A stretch of 20,987 bases of DNA from Cryoendolithus antarcticus (GCA_002077065.1 NAJO01000123.1:1-20987), one strand, 5' to 3'. Numbered from the stretch's first letter, positions 9,890 to 18,850 are shown. The notes: generated by a model from the sequence alone, not told the origin. Translations and numbers: made by a program.

Positions 9890-10674
9890 GCTGCTGTTGC
9901 GGTGGCGGTGTGTTAGCTCTGCTCGGGAGTGCTGTTTCAATGTAGGTCTGGGCAACGTAAGGACGAGCGACTGGCACCGTCTTGAAGATGACCTTGAGTG
10001 CCGCATTGATGGATGAAACGCCGACACACGATGACTGCCGGTCCATCGATAGCGATAGGCCATTGACGTCGTCCGAGATACCTTGCAACTTGACCTTGTG
10101 CCGTCTTTCCTCGTCGAACCCTGCCTTCTGCTCCGTAAGTTCCGCGGGAGCATCGAGGCTGTGACCACTCGTAGAGCCATACGTTTCCGAGCTGTCGTGC
10201 ATCGACTGTTGCATAGCACCGCCATCGCTAGACGGTGGCGTTGCCGGTGTTGGCGAAGTGATAGCCAAGTTGATAAGTTCCTCTCGTGGCAACGCGACCA
10301 AGGCTTCGAAGTCTTTGCCAGAATATAGTCGCGACAGGATAGCATGGTACTGATCGACTTGGTTCAGAAGCTTGTCTACGAGTCTGATGCTTACCGTCAG
10401 TATGGGCGAATCTGCTTCGTCACCGAGACGGTACGTACTTCCTCGAGGGGATGACCCGTTGCGTAGGTTTCGCATAAGCACAAGCTTCTGGGTGCTGATA
10501 CCATTGGCATTGGCTACAAGGTTTCAGGCCATCGCATCGACTCTTCCGTCGTTTACACGCCACGCAGGCGTTGCTTGTGGAAATCCTGCTTGGACCACCT
10601 GGACGGCCAATCTTGCCGACGATTATGTCTTCAACGTCCAGCGCAGGCGTGACGGCCTGGAAAGTGTGATACAT
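7986..10674 (-). CDS. Zn2Cys6 transcription factor with fungal MHR domain
   Basis: Nuclear sequence-specific regulator, 877 aa. Exon 1 is 10439-10674 and exon 2 is 7986-10383, with a 55-bp intron between them (GTACGT...ACTGAC...CAG). The binuclear zinc cluster is Cys37-x2-Cys40-x6-Cys47-x5-Cys53-x2-Cys56-x8-Cys65 (CVACKRRKSRCDGLKPC). It is followed by the basic segment VIPSRKLVDKLLNQVDQY, which spans the splice and confirms it. A 14-Gln tract is at 241-254. The fungal transcription-factor homology region runs from about 275 (KLIDAYFAHIHVLMPMVDED) through RRRTWWSLFCLDAWGNTTTG (about 424-443). The C-terminus is Gly/Asn/Trp-rich and acidic, a likely activation segment. The SRKLVDKL type of linker recalls the cutinase transcription factor 1-alpha group, but I cannot assign an orthologue. 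It lies between two mannanases, which suggests, without proving, a role in polysaccharide use. Confidence 0.9.
9858..9899 (-). repeat. CAA/CAG microsatellite encoding 14 glutamines
   Basis: A trinucleotide run inside the transcription factor, seen on the plus strand as TTG/CTG repeats. It encodes an unbroken 14-Gln tract followed by Glu and further Gln/His. It sits in the linker between the zinc cluster and the homology region, where length changes are tolerated, so it is a likely site of strain polymorphism. Confidence 0.95.
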
Positions 10675-10800
10675 CGTAGTCGCACAAAGCTCTGTCAGTC
10701 TCTATGAACTTAGTCCAGCATGGGGGCAGGACAGGTCTGCTGGCCGTGAAGTGAGAAACTTTCATTCGCTAAACCGGGTCGAAGCGGCGTATGTGCAATG

Positions 10801-10808
10801 TTATATAT
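10801..10808 (-). promoter_or_regulatory. TATA-like element upstream of the transcription factor
   Basis: ATATATAA on the minus strand, about 127 bp before the start codon at 10674. Position and sequence suit a core promoter element. There is no other support. Confidence 0.35.
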
Positions 10809-11139
10809 GTATACTCATCGGCTGTATCACAGCAAGGAGTTTCACCACTCCGCCTTACGTTCATGCCCAGGCCAATCTTGGCTCAAGTGAGTAGCCACAT
10901 CAATTTGGCTTTAGGCCATGCGTGCCATCAGGATATGCAACAAGCCACATGACGTGGTAGATCAAGGGTTGCCCGGCGCCAACTCTCAACAGATCATTCC
11001 CAGGGCAGGGATGGACGCATGGCCTGAACCCCGCAAGTGGCGGCGACGACCTCTGCAGTAAGATCTATAACCCCTGTTCTCCCACCCCGCTTCACTCCCG
11101 GCGTACATCCACATGTCACCGCAACGGCGGACATCTCCA
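10809..11139. other. intergenic, upstream of the transcription factor
   Basis: Promoter-side spacer of ordinary composition. I see no gene. The open minus-strand frame at 10994-11206 crosses two transposon termini and is not a gene. Confidence 0.5.
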
Positions 11140-11181
11140 CCAATGAATGAATGAGTTTATACCGCCCGGCGCTAGCACCTA
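11140..11181 (-). mobile_element. LINE 3' terminus, second copy
   Basis: The reverse complement matches the terminus at 3250-3289: the block from TAGGTGCTAGC to GCCGGGCGG, then a TATAAA-like stretch and (TCAT)n repeats. It is cut at 11180-11181, a TA dinucleotide, by the pogo terminal repeat that starts at 11182. In the other copy the same TA is intact (at about 3252-3253). Confidence 0.7.
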
Positions 11182-11219
11182 ACGCGGGGCACGGGTGCGT
11201 GACCATTACGAGGGCGTGA
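11182..11219 (-). repeat. pogo terminal inverted repeat, 3' end
   Basis: A 38-bp sequence starting ACGCGGGGCACGGGTGCGTG, identical at 34 of 38 positions to 19547-19584. It directly follows a TA, the target preferred by the pogo/Tc1 group. The transposase tail to its right points toward this end, so this is the 3' terminal repeat. Confidence 0.8.
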
Positions 11220-11460
11220 TCATGAAATTTGAAGTCTACAACCTATGTGATCAGATATCTCAACTACTACTGCTTCAATGAACTTAAGGTTGATACGTGT
11301 TGTACATTGGTATCTACTCTCAATTCCTGCAATTCTTACAGGTATGGCCTCGCTGACCGCATTTGCTACACTGTGATGCTCTATATTTTGGCCTTGCTAT
11401 CCCCTCTACTACTTCAGCTTCAACTGCCTCATAAAATACCCATTGCCCGTACTTCATTTC
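11220..11460 (-). mobile_element. C-terminal remnant of a pogo-like transposase
   Basis: A minus-strand frame from about 11457 to the stop at 11320 reads EEMKYGQWVFYEAVEAEVV and then CSKCGQRGHTCKNC, a Cys-x2-Cys-x4-His-x4-Cys zinc knuckle followed at once by the end of the protein. Many fungal Fot/pogo transposases end in such a knuckle. A 3' untranslated stretch leads to the terminal repeat at 11182. The element is truncated on its 5' side, where it abuts the CTR9-like pseudogene at about 11460. The DDE core is absent. Confidence 0.7.
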
Positions 11461-13419
11461 TTCGGTGATCGCTATGCACAGGCTCGAGAAGACTTTCAGA
11501 CAGCATTGGGAGCATGTGTGAAGATGCAAGAGCGAGATTATCCGATTGATACGGATGCACCGGTGACAACTATCTCCTTCAATCTAGCTCGGAATTACGA
11601 GGTCGAGAGCATAGATGATGAGGCAAAGAACGTATACAGTAGCTTACTGCAGCGTCATCCGGACTACATGGACGCCAGCATCTGACTGTCATACATTGCG
11701 TTGAACTCCGATCCTGCTGAAGGTACGAAGATGCTGAAGCAGCTGATGGAATCGGATCCTAGCAACCTGCAACTTCGAAGTCTGTACGGCTGGCACGTCA
11801 ACTGATCGAAGCGGCGTACGTTGGCGCTGAACGAGGACGTTGAGCGAAAGCACTACGAGAGCACCCTGCAGACATACGACAAGCATGACCTGTAGACCCT
11901 AAATGGCATGGGAAATCTCCACCTCCAAGTCGCGCGCGAAATGTCGCGAGCTGCAGATCAGCAGAAGGATAAGCGCAGCGGCATTCAACATAGGGCTGTC
12001 GAGTTCCACGACAAATCCTCACTCGCAACCCCCGCAACGCCTATGCAGCACAAGGCATGGGAATAAGCACTCGCCGAGGATCGCAAAGACCTGCTGAATG
12101 CGATTCAGATCCTCAGCAAGGTCCGCGAGACCATCAAAGACTCGAGTGTAAATCCGAATCTTGCCCACATCTTCGTGGAGGTAAAGCAGTTCGGGCGTTC
12201 TGTCGAGAACTACAAGCTTGCTCTTGCAAAGATGAGGAGCACCGACCCACAGTTCGGCGGTGTGCTCGCCTGCCTTGGTCGGACATGGCTACTTTACGCC
12301 AAAGCAGAAAAGCAAGAAGCCCGACTCGAAGCGATGAAGACCTCCCTAGACTGCTCCCGCTGCGCACTCGAAGCGAGCAAGGGCGCACAAGATGAGATCA
12401 ATCACCGCTTCAATGTCGCCTTTGTGCAGATCCAGATCGCGCAGCTCATTACCACACCTCCAGAAGCCCAGCGCAGCCTCTTCGATGTTGAGACCGCAAG
12501 CCAAGACCTTGATGCGGCCATTACGTCGTTCCAAGAAATCGCCCGATCACCCAACCCGCCATTTTCAAAGGATGGCATCGAAGCTCGCGCCAGCATGGGC
12601 AGGAATACGATGAAACACCAACTCACGACTGCCGCAGAGAAGCAAGCAGACTACCAGCGCAGAAATGCTCCGCGCCTTGACGACGAGAGGAAGAAGCGCG
12701 AAGCGGAAATTCAGCGAAGAGAAGGAGAGAAGCGCAACGTTGCTGAGGCTGTCGAGGAGCGGCAGCGCAGGGTGGCTGAGGAGATACAGCGGATGAGGGA
12801 TGAGGGCAAGGCGTTTATCGCGAGGCGGATGGACGAGGAGCGAGCGAGGGAGGAGGCGGAGTATACTACTGATGCGGAAAATGGAGAGAAGAAAAAGCGG
12901 GAGAAGCGTAAGGCTGCGAAGTGGAAGATGAAGGGCGAGGAGGATGAGAGCGGGAATGGCGGAATGGTGGAAAGTGGCGCGGGTGCCGAAGAGGGTGGGA
13001 AGAAGAGGCGGAAGAAGGACAGGCGGAGTACGAGGGAGAGTGTTGAGGCTAGTGGTTCTGGTGGTGAGCATGCTGAGGATGGTGGGTCAGGAAGGCGCAA
13101 GAAGAAGCGGAGGTTGGAGAGGAAGAGTGGACAGGAGAGCAAGTTCAAGTTTGCTGATCTGGTCGAGGAGTCCGACGATGAGGACGAGACTGGAGATGCG
13201 AATGGGAATACTGGCACTGATGCGGACGACAAGATGAGTGGTGTTGAGGAGGAAGAAAATGCCAGTAAGACGAGACCTAGAACGTCTGCTGCTACGATCG
13301 TCGACGACGATGACGATGAGGACGAAGACGGCGGGAACGATGCACCCAAGGCCGTTGTGGAAGACGGCGCTCAGACCGTGCGGGAGGACCGACATGGAGG
13401 GGTTGTAGGCTTAGTGTAG
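11461..13419 (+). pseudogene. CTR9-like (Paf1 complex) gene, 5'-truncated, four stops
   Basis: Ctr9 is the TPR scaffold of the Paf1 complex, acting with RNA polymerase II in the nucleus. One frame runs from about 11461 to the stop at 13419, interrupted by TGA 11683-11685, TGA 11803-11805, TAG 11893-11895 and TAA 12064-12066, with no frameshift. Recognisable blocks include DAPVTTISFNLARNYE, LSYIALNSDP, SNLQLRSLYGWHVN, HYESTLQTYDKHD, LNGMGNLHLQVAREM, AEDRKDLLNAIQILSKVRET, INHRFNVAFVQIQIAQLI and FQEIARSPNPPFSKDGIEAR. The order is that of Ctr9 TPRs. A long Lys/Glu/Arg coiled coil follows, then an acidic tail. The first half to two-thirds of a normal Ctr9 (about 1,100-1,200 aa) is missing or stopped. 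Both TGA codons are explained by CGA to TGA. A 414-codon stretch from 12175 stays open. A functional copy should exist elsewhere. Confidence 0.82.
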
Positions 13420-13904
13420 ACTTGTATGGATACACGAGTGTATCATAGCCCATCCGGCACGATTTGGGAGACTGTCTTGCTTCTGCGCGGAGATTCCCCT
13501 CGGTCATGAAACAACATGAAGGCGACTTGACGGCCGAATATGGACGATAACCCGTGCGGATCATCGCTCTCCGTGTCTCACTTGGCAATTGAGCACTCTG
13601 TACTCTTAGACCTCTGGGTGACTGACGTTCCACCACGGAGAAACTCACGGTGAAGCAGATCTTCGGGCTGATGATGCTGTTTGTGTACCATGTCGTCTAT
13701 GGGGAAGAGGTGTAGATTCGTCGGCGAGACACCATCCGGTCCCTGCTGAGATTGCCTGTTTGGCCCGGAGACGTGTCGTTGTACCCGAGCACAGAATTGA
13801 GATATGGAGTACACATATATCAGAGGCTTTGTCTGCGCAGAATATGTGATCATTTTGCGACAAGATCCCATTACATGAACCATCTCGATCGATCTCGCTA
13901 CCTC
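13420..13904 (+). promoter_or_regulatory. promoter region of the GH5 mannanase
   Basis: A 485-bp spacer with no gene of its own. A CATATATC TATA-like element at 13814-13821 lies about 85 bp before the start codon. Just upstream of the ATG is a GATCGATC-containing stretch. CGGCCG (about 13531) is a pair of opposed CGG triplets, a possible half-site arrangement for a zinc-cluster factor, but such matches occur by chance. Confidence 0.4.
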
Positions 13905-15377
13905 ATGACGCGCCGTTTCTTGACTGTGGCAGCGTTGGCTTCGGCCGTTGCTGCGCAATCTCAAGTGGGGGCTTGGGGACAGTGTGGTGGACAAGGCTGG
14001 AATGGTGGAACTTCTTGCGTCTCTGGGTATACTTGCCAGGCGCAGAATCAGTGGTACTCGCAATGTAAACCGGGAACTGCATCGACCACGAAGGCGGCTA
14101 CGTAAGTCGGACTATACGACGCGTACCAAGATGAATCAGTATTGACAAGATGGGCAGAATGACCGTGGCAAGCACCACGACTTCCAAGCCAGCCGCCACA
14201 ACGACCACTAGGCCTGTCACAACGTCCTCGAAGACACCGTCCTCGGCTGCGCCTGTGTCGACAGGCACCATTGCGTCTAGGAGTGGCACTAACTTCATCA
14301 TCGACGGCAAAGTACAGTACTTCGCCGGGACTAACACGTACTGGATTGGATTCCTCACGAACAACGCGGATGTCGATCTCGTCATGCAGCACCTCGCCAC
14401 ATCGGGCATCAAGGTCCTTAGGGTCTGGGGGTGAGTTATCTCCCACGCCACTCCAGATCCATCAACAGTACTGACAAGACGTCCACAGCTTCAACGACGT
14501 AACCTCAACACCCGGCTCGGGCACAGTCTACTACCAGTCCTTCATTAACGGCGTCGCCAGCGTTAATACCGGCACAAACGGCCTCCAACGCCTCGACTAT
14601 GTCGTCCAATCCGCGCAAACCTACGGCATCAAACTGATCATTCCCTTCGTGAACAATTGGGGCGACTACGGCGGCATGGCAGCCTATTACTCCTATGCCG
14701 GCATCACCTCAAATGCGCAATGGTACACGAGCTCGAAGGCCCAAGCTCAGTACCAAACTTACATTCGCGCTGTGGTATCACGCTATACCAACAGCCCAGC
14801 GATCTTTGCCTGGGAGTTGGCAAATGAGGCGAGATGTAATGGCTGCGCTACGAGCGTGATGAATACCTGGGTGAAGAGTACGGCCGCTTTCATCAAGTCC
14901 CTCGATAGTAAGCACATGGTCACCACCGGTTCCGAAGGCTTCGGTCTTTCAACTGGAAGCGATGGGTCCTACCCTTATGGCCAGAGCGAAGGCGAAGACT
15001 TCGCAGCCAACTGTGCGGATTCCAACATCGATTTTTGCGTCTACCACATGTATCCTGACTCATGGGGCATCTCGGCTTCCTCCGCGCAAGCTTGGGGCAA
15101 TGCGTGGATCAAGAATCATGCTGCAGCTTGTGTCGCGGCGGGGAAGCCGTGCGTCTTGGAGGAGTTTGGATATAATAGCAATTGTGCCATTGAGCTGAAT
15201 TGGGAAACTACCGCGTTGGGGGCGAGAGGTACGGGAGGGGATATGTTTTGGCAGTATGGGGATAGTTTGAGCGGGGGACTGACCGCGCAGGATGGAAATA
15301 CGGCGTATTACCTTAGCGATCTGTGGAATTGTCTAGTGGCATCCCATTTGGCGGATGTGAAGGCGAAAAATGGGTGA
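13905..15377 (+). CDS. secreted GH5_7-type endo-beta-1,4-mannanase with CBM1
   Basis: Extracellular retaining endo-beta-1,4-mannanase, 452 aa. Exons are 13905-14101, 14158-14430 and 14489-15377, with introns of 56 and 58 bp that both have TTGAC/CTGAC branch sites. A signal peptide ([17 protein letters not shown]) leads into a family 1 carbohydrate-binding module at 21-55: [15 protein letters not shown] with Cys27, 38, 44 and 54 at the canonical 11/6/10 spacing. A Thr/Ser/Pro linker covers about 56-105. The TIM-barrel catalytic domain runs from about 107 ([20 protein letters not shown]) to the end. The acid/base is Glu270 in WELANEARC, the nucleophile Glu382 in [10 protein letters not shown], and the motif YHMYPDSWG (342-350) sits between them. 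The start at 13905 opens the signal peptide; ATG 13875 in the same frame would prepend ten residues. CBM1 on the N-terminal side, as here, also occurs in some fungal mannanases. Intact. Confidence 0.96.
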
Positions 15378-15459
15378 GTGGATGTTGATGTGCTGAGAGA
15401 AGGTTTAGCAGGTAGTCGATTGTTTACGCGAATCATCTGGCCAGGATTCTGGTCAGGCT
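15378..15459 (+). other. 3' flank of the GH5 mannanase
   Basis: A short spacer following the TGA stop, presumably 3' UTR. No clear polyadenylation signal was identified. Confidence 0.4.
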
Positions 15460-15575
15460 GTTCGATGAGCGAACGGCGAACTGCCGAGCATTTCGGTTCG
15501 CATAGATACGAACAAACGAATAGCGATATCTACGAACTGCGCATTCAAGGTTGATCAGTTCGCATGTTCACGAAC
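15460..15575. repeat. cluster of eight CGAAC/GTTCG motifs
   Basis: GTTCG occurs at 15460, 15496 and 15558. CGAAC occurs at 15470, 15477, 15509, 15533 and 15571. Several are extended to GCGAAC/GTTCGC. Eight copies in 116 bp, in both orientations, far exceed chance. The cluster lies between the mannanase 3' end and a RIP-mutated block, which suggests subterminal repeats at a transposon end. Confidence 0.75.
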
Positions 15576-15599
15576 ACCATGATCGACATGACTAATCCT

Positions 15600-16720
15600 C
15601 GCTTAAGATGGGATCTACAGGTATCTGTCTAGAGCCGTCTTGGGCCGCTACATACCCGTGCATCCGTAGCGTGTATGATTCGCGTTATAAGGCTAAAGCT
15701 AGCACGAAGTTGGTGTTATCAAGCTATGATATAGTCATCTCATTCTACTAAGAGCGACACTACATTCATTGTCATGGCTATAGACACTACGTCTATACTC
15801 TTAGAAGAGCCTAACAACCTTATAGAGCTATATCATAATTCTGGTCTATTAATCAATCACTAGCCACGCCACATAAAAGGTGGTTTCTTGCTTCCTATAA
15901 GTCTATATAGCTAGTACACCCTAATACGTCCTTCTAGGCGACTAAGAAGTAGCTAGATCTAGTAGGACGACAACGGTATCGTCTATAGCGAAGGGCTAAC
16001 CGAGAACACTACAAAGACCTTGCACTAGCTCTATAAAGCCTACTTCGAAAAGAATGAAGTTATAGTTATAAGAGCATAGCTAACGACCTATATATAGCGA
16101 TATATAGTAAAGCACGGCTTCTAGCTCGATAGCTCTTATGTTAGACGTAAGGCATAAAGCGAGGCGTAGTAGAGGGATATCCGCGACTATAAGCGAATTA
16201 AAGAACAAGCCGATACTTAAGCAATGACATTTAATCGTATAGTATAGTAACCGGACTACCTATACTAGATTGTTATAGACGATATCTTACTTCGCCGTGT
16301 AGTATTATAGCCGTATCTATAGCTCCTTATATATTAGAATCCTCTTATTCTTGAAACAATACTAATAGCTCTATTGAATATACGTAACTAGCTAATCGAC
16401 GAGCATCGTAGAAGTAAGGCAGGCAATAGTAAAGCAGAGCCTTATAAAGGCACGTAGTCGAATTACCCTTAGCTTTGATACCTGGAAAAGCAATAGTAAG
16501 GTCGATTACCTTAGAGTAATTGCTTACTACATTAACGAGAGCTTTAGCTAAAACCTCTAAGGACATGTTGGTATAGTTTGCTCTAGCCTTTCTTACCGAT
16601 AAGAGTGTTAAATTTACGCTGTATTAGAACATTAGAGCGCTAGAGGGATTGGCACGGAGAAGGATAAGATAGGGATACATAGGATCGTTATAGTCCGCTA
16701 TCTTTTCATTACTCGTGCGC
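15600..16720 (+). mobile_element. RIP-mutated coding relic of a transposon
   Basis: From the ATG at 15774 to about 16570 one plus-strand frame can be followed between stops. By eye it holds roughly twenty TAG, a handful of TAA and one TGA late in the run. Between the stops the amino acids stay non-random, for example GLTENTTKTLH, LYKAYFEKNEVIVIRA, DIRDYKRIKEQADT and NPLILETILIALLNIRN. This is what RIP (CAG to TAG) leaves of a once open gene. A Gag-like protein of an LTR retrotransposon is conceivable, but no diagnostic motif survives. Confidence 0.7.
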
Positions 16721-18735
16721 CTAGCAGATAGGTGGCAATATCAAGTAATTCTCACTTATTTGAGTATCTTGACTGCTATAATGTTCCGGAGTCATAAATC
16801 TCTAGTCGCTAGCAATTCTCTACGTCGCGTGTCTACGTTGAAGTCTTATCCAACCATGCTTACCTTCTTTAGTTGCACGCTCCCATTACGCCGTCTCCTA
16901 ACTTGTTATCCTCTCCGAAATTACCAGTTGATGTCCGCCAAGCCCCACCCAATCTCCCCCCGCGTACGGTCCATCCGCGCCAAGATTACGAGGGGATGGC
17001 GAGAAAAATTACAAGGTAGTGTTTTGCCAACGGCCCATTTTGACGCCTCCCGACCGTGAGACGAATTGATCGGAGCCGCCTGCTCGTCGCCGTCCTGCGA
17101 TTTCTCGCCCCTCACTACTATAGCCAAATCGGATCGACACCTGAATCGTATCGACCCCCCTTGCAACCCTAACTTCCCTACGCGCTAATCCCACGACCCG
17201 TCCCGTGCCTCGAGCCAATGCAACCGCAACGCGACTGCGACGCCATTGCAACGCGCCGCCGCGACTGCGCTGCAAGTACGCCATCCTTATCATACCCATG
17301 GCTTAGGGCCAGTTGGTCCTGGGCAACAGTGAAGCCCAAATTCTCTCCCCGCTGATTTGTCCGCTCCATGCGCTACCGTACGCCCGTGTCGCCGACCGCT
17401 CGCGCTGCCGACCTCCCATGGCGCCGCCCGTTAGCGTCGCTACTTACCGCAAATGTGACCACTGCCGTGCGCCAAGGGCCAGTCTCTTTCGTTTTAGCTT
17501 GGAGCGCCCTCTTCCCCCAATTACAGCCCTCCGGTGTTTCGATCCCCGATACCTTCCGACCGCCGTTCTTAGCCCGCCCGTCCGGCACCCCCTCACTTAA
17601 CGCGACCGCTAGCTGCTTCACCCTAGGAACCCTCCACCTCGCACTCTATCATAAGGTACTCCGGCTACGAGGGGTGACGATACTGGAGCACTGCGCTCAC
17701 TGCTATGCCGCATTGTGATTCGCTCGATTCCGGTGGCTGCCCAATCATACTCCTTCTCTTGCGATCTACCCCGGCCTATGTCGCCCTTAGCCGCCTACAC
17801 TCTGCACGACGGGTGCGCGTAATGAAGTCAAGGCTGAGAAACGGAGATGAAGCGCCTGTGTCAAGTAGTATGCACCACTTGATTGATTTGCTAGGCGACG
17901 TCATGTATGTTGAGCATACCAGGTACCTCCCATAGCCCGGTAAGCCTATTTTGTCAATTATGGAGAGGTACAGCTCCTTAAGTCCTTGCTTCATAATAAT
18001 CTTCATCATCTACACTTCATGTTATGTAGAGCGCACCCCATACTGATACTTAGGCACGTGCTTGACCAATTTCCTACTTATCGTGGTACGGAGCAGCTTT
18101 AATCATGCGATTATCGTTCACCGCTGCAGGGGGAAGGGTGTGGTTTTGCAGGCTATGACCATTGATGTACGTCTCCTTGTAGGCATTACCGAAGTGAAAT
18201 TACCGCGGCGAGAGCTGTTGAACATGCAGTCGCTGGAGCCTGTGGTGTATCCCACTTCTCGGCAGTAAAAAGACTTGTTTCCGTTGGCTATCTTACTCCT
18301 CTCTTGCGTGGTTATGTCGCTGTCAATATTCCCGACTTGGCAATGCTGCCACAAGCGGCAGACCTGGGCCGATACAGTGCGAAGGGATGTGTGCACAACG
18401 AGGTATTGACACGACAGTACGGTCATACTTGAAGCCGCCAAAATTGATGTCCCTCCAGTCACCTAATCGTCGGCACGAGTACCGCATGCCTCAAAGACAT
18501 CATGGAGTGTTCCGAGCTGCTCGATCGAGGCGGCTGCCGCGTGTCCATTGCGATCGTGCCTCTGTCAATGGCAGCGGAGATGGCCGCCTTTTACGACCTT
18601 CCCACAAACGCACGCGACATCGACCTTGTTGCGGGTTGTGCTCCTGCTAGACATGTGTGGAGATGGAGTCAGGCGCTTCGACACGTATGCGGCCGTTAGT
18701 GCGGTGGTCAAAGCATACTCTTGAGTAGGCGGCCT
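16721..18735. other. 2-kb stretch without a recognisable gene
   Basis: 16720-17080 has mixed composition. About 17080-17640 is distinctly C-rich on the plus strand, with many CpG. 17640-18735 is ordinary. Open frames on both strands (for example 16715-17059, 17368-17718 and minus 18118-18462) carry no motif I can support. No RIP signature is evident in the C-rich part. Confidence 0.45.
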
Positions 18736-18850
18736 GGGCGACGTGGGCGAACTATTCTGTGCGTTCACAAGGCGATCACAGGCGAACTAGGCGATCTGGG
18801 CGAATTGAACGAGTTGGGCGATCACTGACAAATTCGGACGATCTGGGCGA
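18736..18850. repeat. cluster of eight RGGCGA motifs at a transposon end
   Basis: GGGCGA or AGGCGA starts at 18736, 18745, 18770, 18780, 18789, 18798, 18816 and 18845, with a GGACGA variant at 18836. All are in the same orientation. Several extend to GGCGAAC or GGCGATC. The cluster lies on the 3' side of the minus-strand transposase tail below, where a terminal or subterminal repeat would be expected. Confidence 0.75.

Noticed and set aside
10994..11206. Minus-strand frame sharing the peptide THPCPAL with 19257-19640.
   Set aside because: The shared peptide is just the translation of the shared terminal repeat, not a protein family.
12711..13349. Long minus-strand frame rich in Ser/Phe/Pro.
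   Set aside because: It is the complement of the Lys/Glu/Asp-rich CTR9-like tail; low-complexity GAR codons create open antisense frames.
17776..18009. Minus-strand peptide containing LLDTGASSPFLS, like a retropepsin D-T-G-A site.
   Set aside because: Only a short motif match; no flap, second catalytic segment, reverse transcriptase or Gag motif lies nearby, and the frame is short.
18118..18462. Minus-strand 114-codon frame with several cysteines, considered as a small secreted protein.
   Set aside because: No signal peptide at its start, no recognisable cysteine pattern, and no supporting splice structure found.
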